From the NCBI RefSeq assembly GCF_047324305.1, contig NZ_CP178740.1:4774001-4838000 (forward strand): a stretch of 64,000 bases of DNA, written 5' to 3'. The notes under the pieces are model-generated. The model was given only the letters and a program-made list of their open reading frames with translations, had not been told where the DNA came from and ran no database searches. Position 1 is the first letter of the stretch, and the number at the start of each line of letters is the position of its first letter. Below are positions 24,654-33,815 of the stretch, one piece after another. This DNA is from Acerihabitans sp047324305 (lineage in GTDB: Bacteria > Pseudomonadota > Gammaproteobacteria > Enterobacterales > Enterobacteriaceae). A program made the translations under genes and the position numbers.

Positions 24654-25748
24654 ATGAAATCCGCCGATCAGGGGATCAAAACGCGTCACAAGGAATATAC
24701 CCTGCTGTTTCCCATTGCAGCGCTGGCGGTATTGATAGTATGGGGCGCCACGCCCACTTTCGCCGTGACGGTCATCATCAATCTTATCGCCCTCATCGCC
24801 ATCCTTGTCAGCGCGTTTAACGTCGTGCGCCATGCCGACGTGCTGGCGCACCGGCTGGGAGAACCCTTTGGTTCGCTGATCCTCAGCCTGTCGGTGGTGA
24901 TCCTCGAGGTGAGCCTGATTTCGGCGCTGATGGCCACCGGCAATGCCTCGCCCGGCCTGATGCGCGATACCCTGTTTTCGGTCATCATGATTGTCACTAC
25001 CGGCTTGGTCGGTTTTTCCCTGCTGCTGGGCGGGCGTAAATTCGCCACCCAGTCGGTGAACCTGGCCGGCATCAAGCAATACCTGATGGCCATCATCCCG
25101 CTGGTGGTGATTGTGCTGGTGCTGCCCACGGCCCTGCCGGATGGCAATTTCAGCATCGCCCAGGCACTGTTTGCCGCCGCTATCTCCGCCGCCATGTACG
25201 GCGTATTCCTGTTGATACAGACTAAAACGCACCAACGCTATTTTATCTACGAGCATGAAGACGGCGACGACGATGATTCCCACGGCAAACCCTCCGCACA
25301 CAGCTCCAAATGGCACGGCATTTGGCTACTGTTGCATCTGCTGGCGGTGGTAACCGTGACCAAGTTCAACGCCGGTCCGCTGGAACAACTGCTCGGTGAT
25401 TTGCATGCGCCCCAACAATTCACCGGCTTCCTGGTCGCGCTGCTGATCCTGTCGCCCGAGGGCCTGGGCGCCATCAGGGCGGTGCTTAAAAACCAGGTGC
25501 AACGCGCCATGAATTTGTTTTTCGGTTCAGTGCTCGCCACCATTTCCCTCACGGTGCCCACCGTCACCATCATCGCCATCCTGACAGGCCATCCGCTGGC
25601 GTTCGGCCTGGGCATGCCGCAAGTGGTGGTGTTGTTAACCGCCATGATCCTGTGCCAAATCTCCTTTTCAACCGGCCGTACCAATGTATTGAACGGAACC
25701 GCGCATCTGGCGCTTTTCGGTGCTTATGTGATGACCCTCATGCTGTAG
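24654..25748 (+). CDS. chaA: Sodium-potassium/proton antiporter ChaA
   Basis: Ca2+/cation antiporter (CaCA) family membrane protein exporting Na+, K+ or Ca2+ in exchange for protons at alkaline pH. It has about eleven hydrophobic helices and the two inverted alpha-repeat motifs around GSLILSLSVVILEVSLI (about 80-97) and LILSPEGLGAIRAV (about 263-276), separated by an acidic cytosolic loop (HEDGDDDDSHGK). Length 364 residues (E. coli 366). CAAGGAGATTACC precedes the ATG. Confidence 0.95.
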   Translation: MKSADQGIKTRHKEYTLLFPIAALAVLIVWGATPTFAVTVIINLIALIAILVSAFNVVRHADVLAHRLGEPFGSLILSLSVVILEVSLISALMATGNASPGLMRDTLFSVIMIVTTGLVGFSLLLGGRKFATQSVNLAGIKQYLMAIIPLVVIVLVLPTALPDGNFSIAQALFAAAISAAMYGVFLLIQTKTHQRYFIYEHEDGDDDDSHGKPSAHSSKWHGIWLLLHLLAVVTVTKFNAGPLEQLLGDLHAPQQFTGFLVALLILSPEGLGAIRAVLKNQVQRAMNLFFGSVLATISLTVPTVTIIAILTGHPLAFGLGMPQVVVLLTAMILCQISFSTGRTNVLNGTAHLALFGAYVMTLML

Positions 25749-26047
25749 GGCCGACGGCATTTCCTCCCTCATATTGAAGGGGTTAGCGGGCGTCCGCCGT
25801 TCCAGGGCCCCGTACTCGTCTACCGGCGAGATAAAAAAATCGAACCGGTATTTCCCTTACCCGGCGCGATAAAACCCTTTCTTCCGCTGATAAGAAAGAA
25901 TTTTAAGCAAAATATTCGCCATATCGGTTCTTTTTCACCTATTTGATGATGTAGCGCTGGTGTTCCGTTCATCATAACTGGTATTTTAGTGTCTCTTTAC
26001 GACGGACCGCACGGCCCGCCCTGCTCACGTTTTGGCTCGTTGTTTTA
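25749..26047. other. chaA-dauA intergenic region
   Basis: About 300 bases with no supportable gene. In E. coli these two genes are not adjacent, so one junction of the dauA relocation must lie here. Confidence 0.5.
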
Positions 26048-27742
26048 ATGAAAAATCATCTCTTCACCGGTCTTCGCCCGTTCAGCGCGCTTATTGACGC
26101 CTGCTGGAAAGAACCTTACACCACCCAGCGCTTTATCAAAGACATCATCGCCGGTATTACCGTCGGCATCATCGCCATTCCCCTGGCCATGGCGCTGGCC
26201 ATTGGCAGCGGCGTGGCGCCCCAGTACGGCCTGTATACCTCCGCCGTGGCGGGTATTGTCATCGCCCTGTGCGGGGGTTCCAGGTTTAGCGTGTCGGGTC
26301 CGACCGCGGCCTTTGTGGTCATACTTTATCCGGTGTCGCAACAGTTCGGGCTTGCCGGTTTGCTGATTGCCACCCTGCTTTCCGGCGTGATCCTGGTGAT
26401 TATGGGTTTTGCCCGGCTGGGCAAGCTTATCGAGTTTATTCCGCTCTCGGTCACACTGGGCTTTACCTCGGGCATTGCCATCACCATCGCCACCATGCAA
26501 ATCAAAGACTTTTTTGGTCTTACCCTGCCCGTGGTGCCGGAGGAGTATGTCGGCAAGGTAGCGGCGCTTTTCGCGGCGTTGCCGACGTTCAATCCCGGAG
26601 ATACGCTGATTGGCATAGGCACCATGGCGGTGCTGGTCTATTGGCCGCGCCTGGGCATCCGTTTCCCGGCGCACCTGCCGGCGCTGATAGCCGGCTCCGG
26701 CATCATGGCGGTGCTGTGGCTATTTGATATGCCGGTGGCGACCATCGGCACCCGTTTCGGTTATATCCTGGCGGACGGCACCCATGGGCAGGGTATTCCC
26801 CCGATCCTGCCGCAGTGGCTGCTGCCGTGGACGCTGCCCGATGTGCACGGCGTGCCGATGGGCTTAAACTGGCATACCGTTTCCGCCCTGCTGCCCGCCG
26901 CATTCTCGATGGCGATGCTCGGCGCGATTGAGTCGCTGCTGTGCGCCGTGGTGCTTGACGGCATGACCGGCAAAAAGCATCAGTCTAATAATGAACTTAT
27001 CGGACAGGGAGTGGGCAATATCATCGCGCCGTTCTTCGGCGGCATTACCGCCACCGCCGCCATTGCGCGTTCGGCGGCCAACGTGCGCGCCGGCGCCACC
27101 TCGCCGGTGTCGTCGCTGGTACATTCCCTGCTGGTGCTGCTGGCGCTGCTGGTGCTGGCGCCGGCCCTGTCCTATCTGCCCCTGTCGGCCATGGCCGCGC
27201 TGCTGTTGCTGGTAGCCTGGAACATGAGCGAGGCGCGCAAGGTCATTTACCTGCTGCGCCGGGCGCCCAGGGACGATATCGTGGTCATGCTGCTGTGCAT
27301 GTCGCTGACGGTATTGTTCGATATGGTGATCGCCATTACGGTGGGCATCGTCCTGGCCTCGCTGCTGTTTATGCGCCGTATCGCCGCCATGACCCGTATC
27401 AGCGAATTGCCGCAAAGCACCAGCGGCAAGCTCAGGGCGCTGCGGGTCAACGGTCCGCTGTTCTTTGCCGCCGCCGAACGCATTTTTGAGGAAATCGCCG
27501 TGCTGACGGCGCAGGATGACGTGATTATTCTGCAATGGGATGCGGTGCCGGTACTGGATGCCGGCGGCCTGCAGGCGTTTGTGCACTTCAGCGAAAACCT
27601 GGCGGCGGGCAAACGCCTGGTGATAACCGATATCCCCTTCCAGCCGCTGAAAACGCTGGCGCGGGCCAATATCCACCCTATTCCCGGCCGGCTGGCGTTC
27701 TACAGCACGTTGGAACAGGCGCTGGCGGAGGAAGCCAAATAA
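26048..27742 (+). CDS. dauA: C4-dicarboxylic acid transporter DauA
   Basis: SulP-family (SLC26) transporter, in E. coli (YchM) responsible for aerobic succinate and aspartate uptake at acidic pH. The membrane domain (about 20-440) has the family signature IIAIPLAMALAIGSGVAPQYGLY and GSRFSVSGPTAAF, followed by a cytosolic STAS domain (about 455-560) with LQWDAVPVLDAGGLQAF. Length 564 (E. coli 559). In E. coli dauA lies between ychH and prs; here it has moved next to chaA. Its stop codon abuts a tandem repeat array. Confidence 0.93.
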   Translation: MKNHLFTGLRPFSALIDACWKEPYTTQRFIKDIIAGITVGIIAIPLAMALAIGSGVAPQYGLYTSAVAGIVIALCGGSRFSVSGPTAAFVVILYPVSQQFGLAGLLIATLLSGVILVIMGFARLGKLIEFIPLSVTLGFTSGIAITIATMQIKDFFGLTLPVVPEEYVGKVAALFAALPTFNPGDTLIGIGTMAVLVYWPRLGIRFPAHLPALIAGSGIMAVLWLFDMPVATIGTRFGYILADGTHGQGIPPILPQWLLPWTLPDVHGVPMGLNWHTVSALLPAAFSMAMLGAIESLLCAVVLDGMTGKKHQSNNELIGQGVGNIIAPFFGGITATAAIARSAANVRAGATSPVSSLVHSLLVLLALLVLAPALSYLPLSAMAALLLLVAWNMSEARKVIYLLRRAPRDDIVVMLLCMSLTVLFDMVIAITVGIVLASLLFMRRIAAMTRISELPQSTSGKLRALRVNGPLFFAAAERIFEEIAVLTAQDDVIILQWDAVPVLDAGGLQAFVHFSENLAAGKRLVITDIPFQPLKTLARANIHPIPGRLAFYSTLEQALAEEAK

Positions 27743-28224
27743 GCCGACACCGGACTTAAAGCAGCCGTGTTAAAGGGAGAGCGTGCCTATGGTGTCGAAT
27801 CGGGCGTGGTGTTCCCGCCCGACCGAGCGCCCCATGGCACGGTAAGCCCGCCAACACCGGGCTTAAAGCAGCCGTGTTCAAGGGAGACCGTGCCTATGGG
27901 GTCGAATCGGGCGTGGTGTTCCCGCCCGACCGAGCGCCCCATGGCACGCTAGGCCCGCCAACACCGGGCTTAAAGCAGCCGTGTTCAAGGGAGAGCGTGC
28001 CTATGGGGTCGCATCGGGCGTGGTGTTCCCGCCCGACCGAGGCCCCATGGCGCGGTATGCCCGCCAACACTGAACTCAACGCAGACGTGTTCAAGGGAGA
28101 GCGTGCCAATGGGGTCGAATCGGGCGTGGTGTTCCCGCCCGACCGAGCGCCCCATGGCACGCTAGGCCCGCCAACACCGGACTTAAAGCAGCGGTGTTCA
28201 AGGGAGACCGTGCCGATGGGGGTC
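27743..28224. repeat. 107-bp tandem palindromic repeat array
   Basis: Four full units plus partial ends: the block CTTAAAGCAGC or its variant begins at 27755, 27862, 27969, 28075 and 28182 (spacings 107, 107, 106, 107). Each unit can fold into a long hairpin. In unit 2, GTGCCTATGGGG (27890-27901) pairs with CCCCATGGCAC (27937-27947) around an inner stem TCGGGCG (27907-27913) with CGCCCGA (27923-27929). The array fills the gap from the dauA stop codon to 15 bases short of the kdsA stop, so both genes read into it. ORFs over it are only repeat readings. A related single copy lies at 11362-11425. Confidence 0.92.
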
Positions 28225-28239
28225 GATGCAGACAGAACG

Positions 28240-29094
28240 TTAACTGCCCGTATCCAGCGCCGGAAAGCTTTTCACCAAATCGTCAATGGCTTTCATCTGC
28301 ACCAGAAACGGCTCGAGCTTATCCAGCGGCAGCGCCGACGGGCCATCGCATTTGGCATGATCGGGATCGGGATGGGCCTCGATAAACAGCCCGGCAATAC
28401 CCACCGCCATACCGGCGCGGGCCAGCTCGCCCACCTGCGCGCGACGACCGCCCGAGGCGGCGCCGAACGGATCTCGCGTCTGCAGCGCATGGGTCACGTC
28501 AAAAATCACCGGACAACCGCCGGAAACGCGGTTCATCACGTTAAATCCCAATATATCCACCACCAGGTTATCGTAGCCGAAATTACTGCCGCGATCGCAC
28601 AGGATAACCTGCTCATTACCGGCTTCACGGAATTTATCAACGATATTGCCCACCTGCGACGGGCTGATAAACTGCGGTTTTTTAACGTTTATCACCGCAC
28701 CCGTGCGGGCCATGGCCTCCACCAGATCGGTCTGGCGCGCCAGGAATGCCGGCAACTGTATCACGTCCACCACCCCGGCCACCGTCTGCGCCTGAGCCGC
28801 CTCATGCACGTCGGTAATGACCTTCACGCCAAACTGCGCTTTCAGCTCCTGAAAGATCTTCATGCCCTCTTCCAGGCCCGGACCGCGATAAGAGTGAATA
28901 GATGAACGGTTGGCTTTATCAAACGAAGCTTTGAACACATACGGAATACCCAGTTTTTGGGTCACGGTCACGTAATGCTCACAAATGCGCATGGCCAGAT
29001 CGCGCGATTCAAGCACATTCATGCCGCCGAACAGCACAAAAGGACGATCGTTCGCCACCGGGATATCGCCGATATTCACCACAAGTTGTTTCAT
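28240..29094 (-). CDS. kdsA: 3-deoxy-8-phosphooctulonate synthase
   Basis: KDO8P synthase condenses phosphoenolpyruvate with arabinose 5-phosphate to make the KDO precursor of lipopolysaccharide. The 284-residue TIM-barrel protein has KASFDKANRSSIHSYRGPG (about 55-73), the CDRGSNFGYDNL loop and DVTHALQTRDPFGAASGGRR near the C-terminus, all typical of the metal-independent enterobacterial enzyme. AAGGTAC precedes the ATG. It is the last gene of the hemA-prfA-prmC-sirB2-sirB1-kdsA run. Confidence 0.97.
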   Translation of the reverse strand: MKQLVVNIGDIPVANDRPFVLFGGMNVLESRDLAMRICEHYVTVTQKLGIPYVFKASFDKANRSSIHSYRGPGLEEGMKIFQELKAQFGVKVITDVHEAAQAQTVAGVVDVIQLPAFLARQTDLVEAMARTGAVINVKKPQFISPSQVGNIVDKFREAGNEQVILCDRGSNFGYDNLVVDILGFNVMNRVSGGCPVIFDVTHALQTRDPFGAASGGRRAQVGELARAGMAVGIAGLFIEAHPDPDHAKCDGPSALPLDKLEPFLVQMKAIDDLVKSFPALDTGS

Positions 29095-29153
29095 ACCTGT
29101 ACCTTATACTTTTTATCGACCTGCCGGCCGGGGTAATACCGTCCGGCATCGGG

Positions 29154-29963
29154 TTAATGTAGGGTCACCGACTTCTGCTCGATGGAATGTATCTGAACCT
29201 TGATCATTTCACTGATGGGATCTTCCGGACACTGCTCGACAAAATAATTCAGGTCCGAAAGCGCCACGTGATCACACTCCAGCTGGGCATAAATCAAACC
29301 GCGATCGCGGATTTCATAAGGATCGTCGGGATCAAATTCCAGCATCGCCTCGCTGGCGCCCAGGGCCAGCTCCATCTGTTTTTCGTCCATCAGCGCCGAT
29401 TTTAAGGTGTCGAGCAATTTACGCACCACGGTATTGTTATCCGCTTCTTCCAGATCTTCATCCGCCAGCTCGATACCGGTCCCGATATTGCCGCGCAGCC
29501 AAATATCCAGCGTATGCTCATCAAGGGTATCGCCGTTAATCGGGTTGATAAGCCACATCTCGCCGTCAAGCCAGCCCGCGCGCAGTATCATCTGGGTAGG
29601 GAAAATCACCGGCAGCAGGGGAATGCCCATGGACTGCGCCACATGCAGCAGGATAATGCCCAACGACGCAGGCAGACCCTGGCGGCGCTCCAGCACATTA
29701 TCAAGCCACAGGGCGTCCGACAGGCGATACACGCCGCCGACGCCGCCAAATCCCCAGGTACGATAAAACAGCTTGAGCAAAAGCCCCAGCTGTTCGTCCT
29801 GGTTCAGCTCCACCGAGATCTGCTCCCGCGCGTCCTCGGCCAGCAAACGCAACTGCTGGCGAACGCTATCGGCGGGAAAATCCTCCCGGATGGCGAGGGA
29901 AATACGTATGACACCCTCGCTAAGCGGTGAAAGATTATATTCAAAATCCGCAATATTACTCAT
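29154..29963 (-). CDS. sirB1: SirB1 family protein
   Basis: Protein of the SirB1 family: an N-terminal transglutaminase-like region (about 35-160, with GGVGGVYRLSDALWLDNVLERR-type sequence and GLPASLGIILLHVAQSMGIP) and C-terminal tetratricopeptide-like helices (about 180-260). The biochemical role is not established; the locus was first linked to invasion-gene expression in Salmonella. The 269-residue product matches E. coli. Its start codon overlaps the sirB2 stop by four bases (ATGA), so translation is coupled. Confidence 0.9.
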   Translation of the reverse strand: MSNIADFEYNLSPLSEGVIRISLAIREDFPADSVRQQLRLLAEDAREQISVELNQDEQLGLLLKLFYRTWGFGGVGGVYRLSDALWLDNVLERRQGLPASLGIILLHVAQSMGIPLLPVIFPTQMILRAGWLDGEMWLINPINGDTLDEHTLDIWLRGNIGTGIELADEDLEEADNNTVVRKLLDTLKSALMDEKQMELALGASEAMLEFDPDDPYEIRDRGLIYAQLECDHVALSDLNYFVEQCPEDPISEMIKVQIHSIEQKSVTLH

Positions 29964-30358
29964 AGAAATCCTGTCAGCAGGGGAAGCTTACTGCTAGCCA
30001 GCCGGTAAATAGTGTACAGACACGCCAGCCCGCAGATAAATGCCAGCCAGCGGATTTTTTCGCGCCGCGTATTGTTGCCCAGCGCAACAGAGCCGAGCAG
30101 GATATAAATAACGACCAACACCAGTTTATCCAGCAGCCAGCGGCCGTCGGCGGTGAAGGGAGAAATGCCCGAGAGGATAATCAGCGTGACGCCGGATATC
30201 AATAACAGGGTATCGTTGATATGCGGGACAATGCGCACCCACCCTTTGCTCAGCAGGGTGGAACCGCGCCAGCGCCAATAAAAACGGATGATAAACAGCG
30301 TAATGGTGATCCATACCGTTGTTAAATGTAAGTACTTGATGGTCATGTAAGCACTCAT
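29960..30358 (-). CDS. SirB2 family membrane protein
   Basis: Predicted inner-membrane protein of 132 residues with four hydrophobic helices (KYLHLTTVWITITLFIIRFYW; INDTLLLISGVTLIILSG; LLDKLVLVVIYILLGSVAL; WLAFICGLACLYTIY). It belongs to the SirB2 family, function unknown. The ATG at 30358 is six bases after GGAG; a GTG one codon earlier is an alternative. It lies between prmC and sirB1 as in E. coli. Confidence 0.88.
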   Translation of the reverse strand: MSAYMTIKYLHLTTVWITITLFIIRFYWRWRGSTLLSKGWVRIVPHINDTLLLISGVTLIILSGISPFTADGRWLLDKLVLVVIYILLGSVALGNNTRREKIRWLAFICGLACLYTIYRLASSKLPLLTGFL

Positions 30359-30389
30359 CACTGCTCCAGCATCCTATAACCGGCGGGTC

Positions 30390-31223
30390 TTAACCCGGCC
30401 ATTGTCCCATTGTTACGCGTTCATTGCCGCCATAATCCCGCCGGGAACCCACCAGGACGAAACCGGCGCGCGCCAACAGGCCGCGCACCGCCTCGCCCTG
30501 ATGCCAGCCATGCTCCAGCGCCACCCAGCCACCGGGATGCAGGTGGTCGGCGGCGCCCACGACGATGGCCGTCAAATCGGCCAGTCCGTTATCGTCCGCC
30601 ACCAGCGCGCTTTGCGGCTCGAAACGCACGTCTCCCTGATGCAGATGCGGGTCGTCCACGGCGATATAGGGCGGATTACTCACAATAAGGGTATAGCGCA
30701 TTCCCTGCAATGATTTAAACCAACTTCCCGTCGCGAAGCGCGCATTGGCGATACCCAGCTGCAGGGCGTTCTCACGCGCCAATGCCACCGCCTCGGGCCG
30801 CAAGTCCACGCCGGTCACCCGCCATGACGGCCTTTCGCTGGCCAATGCCAGGGCAATGGCGCCGGTGCCGGTGCCCAGATCCAGCACCTGCGCCGGCTGG
30901 TCGGGCAGCAGCGCCAGCGCCTGCTCCACCAAACATTCGGTGTCGGGACGCGGGATAAGCGTGGCGGACGAAACCTTAAGCTTCAGGGACCAAAATTCAC
31001 GCTCGCCGGTCAGGTAGGCTATCGGTTCCCCCGCCGCACGCCGCAACAGCAGGGCGTCGAGCCGCGCAAGCTCCTCCGGCGTCAGGGGTGTTTCGCCAAA
31101 GGCCAGCAGCCAGGTACGCGCACGTCCGGTGACAAAACCGAGCAGGATTTCGGCATCCCGTCTGGGGCTGTCGCCGCCGGCGAGCCGGCGCGCGGCGCCA
31201 TCAAGCCACTGGCCGCACTGCAT
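30390..31223 (-). CDS. prmC: Release factor glutamine methyltransferase
   Basis: PrmC (HemK) methylates the glutamine of the GGQ motif in RF1 and RF2, using S-adenosylmethionine. The N-terminal helical domain is followed by the methyltransferase domain with VLDLGTGTGAIALALA (about 113-128) and the substrate-glutamine motif NPPY at 183-186. Product 277 residues as in E. coli. Its start overlaps the prfA stop (TGATG), so the enzyme is co-translated with its substrate RF1. Confidence 0.96.
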   Translation of the reverse strand: MQCGQWLDGAARRLAGGDSPRRDAEILLGFVTGRARTWLLAFGETPLTPEELARLDALLLRRAAGEPIAYLTGEREFWSLKLKVSSATLIPRPDTECLVEQALALLPDQPAQVLDLGTGTGAIALALASERPSWRVTGVDLRPEAVALARENALQLGIANARFATGSWFKSLQGMRYTLIVSNPPYIAVDDPHLHQGDVRFEPQSALVADDNGLADLTAIVVGAADHLHPGGWVALEHGWHQGEAVRGLLARAGFVLVGSRRDYGGNERVTMGQWPG

Positions 31224-32305
31224 CAGGATTGCTCTGCCAGCGCCGCCAGCTGATCCGCCTGGTACTCCTGCATGATCGGCTGGATCAGCATATCCAGTTT
31301 GCCTTCAATCACTTCATCCAGGCGATAAAGCGTCAGGCCGATACGGTGATCGGTCACGCGCCCCTGGGGGAAATTATAGGTCCGGATACGATCGGAGCGA
31401 TCGCCGCTGCCCAGCAGGTTGCGGCGGGTCGACGCCTCCTCCAGCTGGCGCCGGCGCACCTCGGCCGCGCGCAGCCTGGCGCCCAGCACCGCCAGCGCCT
31501 TGGCTTTGTTCTTGTGCTGCGACCGTTCGTCCTGGCATTCAACCACCAGGCCGGTTGGAAGATGGGTAATGCGGATGGCGGAATCGGTGGTATTGACGTG
31601 CTGGCCGCCCGCGCCGGAGGACCGAAAGGTATCGATACGCAAATCCCCGGCATTGATCACCGGCAATTCCTCTTCCGGGATTGCGGGCATGACCGCCACC
31701 GTGCAGGCGGAAGTGTGGATGCGGCCCTGGGATTCGGTTTCCGGCACCCGCTGCACGCGATGGCCGCCGGACTCGAACTTCAGCTGGCCATAGGCGCCGT
31801 CGTTGTCTATTTTAGCGATCACTTCCTTGTAGCCGCCGTGCTCGCCGTCGCTGGCGCTGACGATCTCTACCCGCCAGCGCCGGGTTTCGGCGAAGCGGCT
31901 GTACATCCTGAACAGATCGCCGGCAAAGATGGCGGCTTCGTCGCCGCCGGTGCCGGCGCGCACTTCCAGGAAACAGCCGCGTTCATCATCCGGGTCTTGC
32001 GGCAGCAGCAGCAACTGCAACTGCTGCTCCAGCTCTTCCTGCAATGCTTTTAACTCTTTCAGTTCTTCTTGCGCCATATCGCGCATTTCCGGGTCGTCGA
32101 GCATCGTTTCCGCGGTGTGGATATCCTCCTGTACCTGCTGCCAGCGCTTAAAGGACGCGGTAACATCGGTCAGCTGCGCATATTCTTTCGACAGCGCGCG
32201 AAATCTATCCTGATCGTTAATGATGCCGGCGTCGCCAAGCAACACCTCGACTTCTTCTTGGCGCTCTTGCAACGCTTCCAGTTTGGCAACGATAGAAGGC
32301 TTCAT
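31223..32305 (-). CDS. prfA: Peptide chain release factor 1
   Basis: RF1 recognises UAG and UAA and triggers peptide release. The 360-residue protein has the catalytic GGQ at 233-235 (SSGAGGQHVNTTDSAIR) and the codon-recognition tripeptide at 188-190, which reads PET here (RVPETESQGR) where E. coli RF1 has PAT. The outer positions Pro and Thr are kept, and PET occurs in RF1 of other phyla. It lies between hemA and prmC as in E. coli. Confidence 0.97.
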   Translation of the reverse strand: MKPSIVAKLEALQERQEEVEVLLGDAGIINDQDRFRALSKEYAQLTDVTASFKRWQQVQEDIHTAETMLDDPEMRDMAQEELKELKALQEELEQQLQLLLLPQDPDDERGCFLEVRAGTGGDEAAIFAGDLFRMYSRFAETRRWRVEIVSASDGEHGGYKEVIAKIDNDGAYGQLKFESGGHRVQRVPETESQGRIHTSACTVAVMPAIPEEELPVINAGDLRIDTFRSSGAGGQHVNTTDSAIRITHLPTGLVVECQDERSQHKNKAKALAVLGARLRAAEVRRRQLEEASTRRNLLGSGDRSDRIRTYNFPQGRVTDHRIGLTLYRLDEVIEGKLDMLIQPIMQEYQADQLAALAEQS

Positions 32306-32337
32306 AGGTGATGGTTTTACCTTATTAGTATAATGAG

Positions 32338-33594
32338 CTAGTCCAGTCCCAGACTGTCCCGCAGGATTTGCAGCCGTTCGACATCACCGTCACGGGCGGC
32401 CTGTTGCAGTGATTTGGTTGGAGCGTGGATAAGACGATTGGTCAGGCGGTGGGCCATGTCGCGGATCACCGCCTCGGGGTCGGCGCCGAGCCTGATGGCC
32501 GCCACGGCGCGCTCCTCTATTTCCGCACGCAGGCTATCGGCCTGGGAACGGAAATCGCGAATGGTTTCCACCGCGCTTTGCGCGCGCAGCCAGCCCATGA
32601 AATCCAGACATTCCTGCGCGACGATGGTTTCGGCCTGGACGGCCGCCGACTGTCGCTGGGCGAGGTTTTTTTCAATAATGGCCTGTAAATCATCCACCGT
32701 ATAAAGATAGGCGTTGGGGACCTTGCCCACGTCCGGCTCGATATCGCGCGGCACCGCGATATCCACCAGCAACATCGGCTGGTTGCGGCGCTGCTTCATA
32801 GCCCGCTCGACCATGCCCTTGCCGATAATGGGAAGCGTGCTGGCGGTGGAACTGATAATGATATCGGCACTGGCCAGGCGGTCGTCGAGTCCGGCCAGGT
32901 CGATGACCTGCGCCCCGACCTCGTCGGCCAGCAGTTGCGCGCGCTCGCGGGTGCGGTTGGCGATGATCAGCTGCTTGACATGGTGCTCACGCAGATGACG
33001 CGCCACCAGTTCGATGGTTTCGCCGGCGCCGACCAGCAGCACCGTGACATCGGCCAGGGATTCAAAAATCTGCCGCGCCAGGGTACAGGCGGCAAACGCC
33101 ACCGATACCGCGTTGGACCCGATTTCGGTTTCAGTGCGCACCCGCTTGGCGACGGAAAAGGATTTCTGGAATAAGCGTTCCAGCTCGCCGGAAACGGTAT
33201 GCCCGCGTTGGGAATCCGCAAAGGCTTTTTTTACCTGCCCGAGGATCTGCGGCTCGCCCAGCACCATGGAATCCAGCCCGCTGGCGACCCGCATCAAGTG
33301 GCTGACCGCGCCGTCGTCCAGATGCCAGTAGAGGCTTTGGCGCACCTCGTCCGGCTGCAAATGATGATAATCGCATAACCAGCCTACCAGCGATTCCTTG
33401 AAATTTTCCTGCTGCGCCACGCTTAGGTATAATTCGGTCCGGTTGCATGTAGACAGCACGACGCCGCCCCGCACCAGCGGTTGCTGGAGCAGGCTGACCA
33501 GCGCCTGGTCAAGGGTTTCGGGCGAAAACGCTATCCGCTCGCGTAACGCAACCGGCGCCGTTTTATGATTAATACCTAATGCGAGCAGGGTCAT
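32338..33594 (-). CDS. hemA: Glutamyl-tRNA reductase
   Basis: First committed enzyme of C5 haem biosynthesis, reducing glutamyl-tRNA to glutamate-1-semialdehyde with NADPH. The catalytic Cys50 lies in VVLSTCNRTELYL; the NADPH domain has VTVLLVGAGETIELVARHL; the C-terminal dimerisation domain is complete. Length 418 (E. coli 418). It is divergent from lolB and precedes prfA by 32 bases, as in E. coli. Confidence 0.97.
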   Translation of the reverse strand: MTLLALGINHKTAPVALRERIAFSPETLDQALVSLLQQPLVRGGVVLSTCNRTELYLSVAQQENFKESLVGWLCDYHHLQPDEVRQSLYWHLDDGAVSHLMRVASGLDSMVLGEPQILGQVKKAFADSQRGHTVSGELERLFQKSFSVAKRVRTETEIGSNAVSVAFAACTLARQIFESLADVTVLLVGAGETIELVARHLREHHVKQLIIANRTRERAQLLADEVGAQVIDLAGLDDRLASADIIISSTASTLPIIGKGMVERAMKQRRNQPMLLVDIAVPRDIEPDVGKVPNAYLYTVDDLQAIIEKNLAQRQSAAVQAETIVAQECLDFMGWLRAQSAVETIRDFRSQADSLRAEIEERAVAAIRLGADPEAVIRDMAHRLTNRLIHAPTKSLQQAARDGDVERLQILRDSLGLD

Positions 33595-33815
33595 GGAATA
33601 CGGCTATTAAATAATACGAGTGTTAGTATGGTTATGGTTTGAGTGCATTCTACTTGATGCGCGTGATCAAGAAAAGTCACACCGCATTTTCGACCTATCA
33701 GGGCGTGGCGCCGGTAATGAAATAAATGCCGCTTAGCGTGAAAATTGACGCTATCATGGTGTTAAACACCGGACAAAACGCCTTACCCACGAGAAAATTA
33801 AGGAAGCAGTTCCCT

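Noticed and set aside
27743..28224. Classical ERIC or REP element
   Set aside because: Period and core sequence do not match the ERIC or REP consensus I know, although folding is analogous.
27874..28905. 343-codon ORF across the repeat array and antisense to kdsA
   Set aside because: The first part repeats with the 107-bp unit in shifting frames and the rest is antisense to kdsA.
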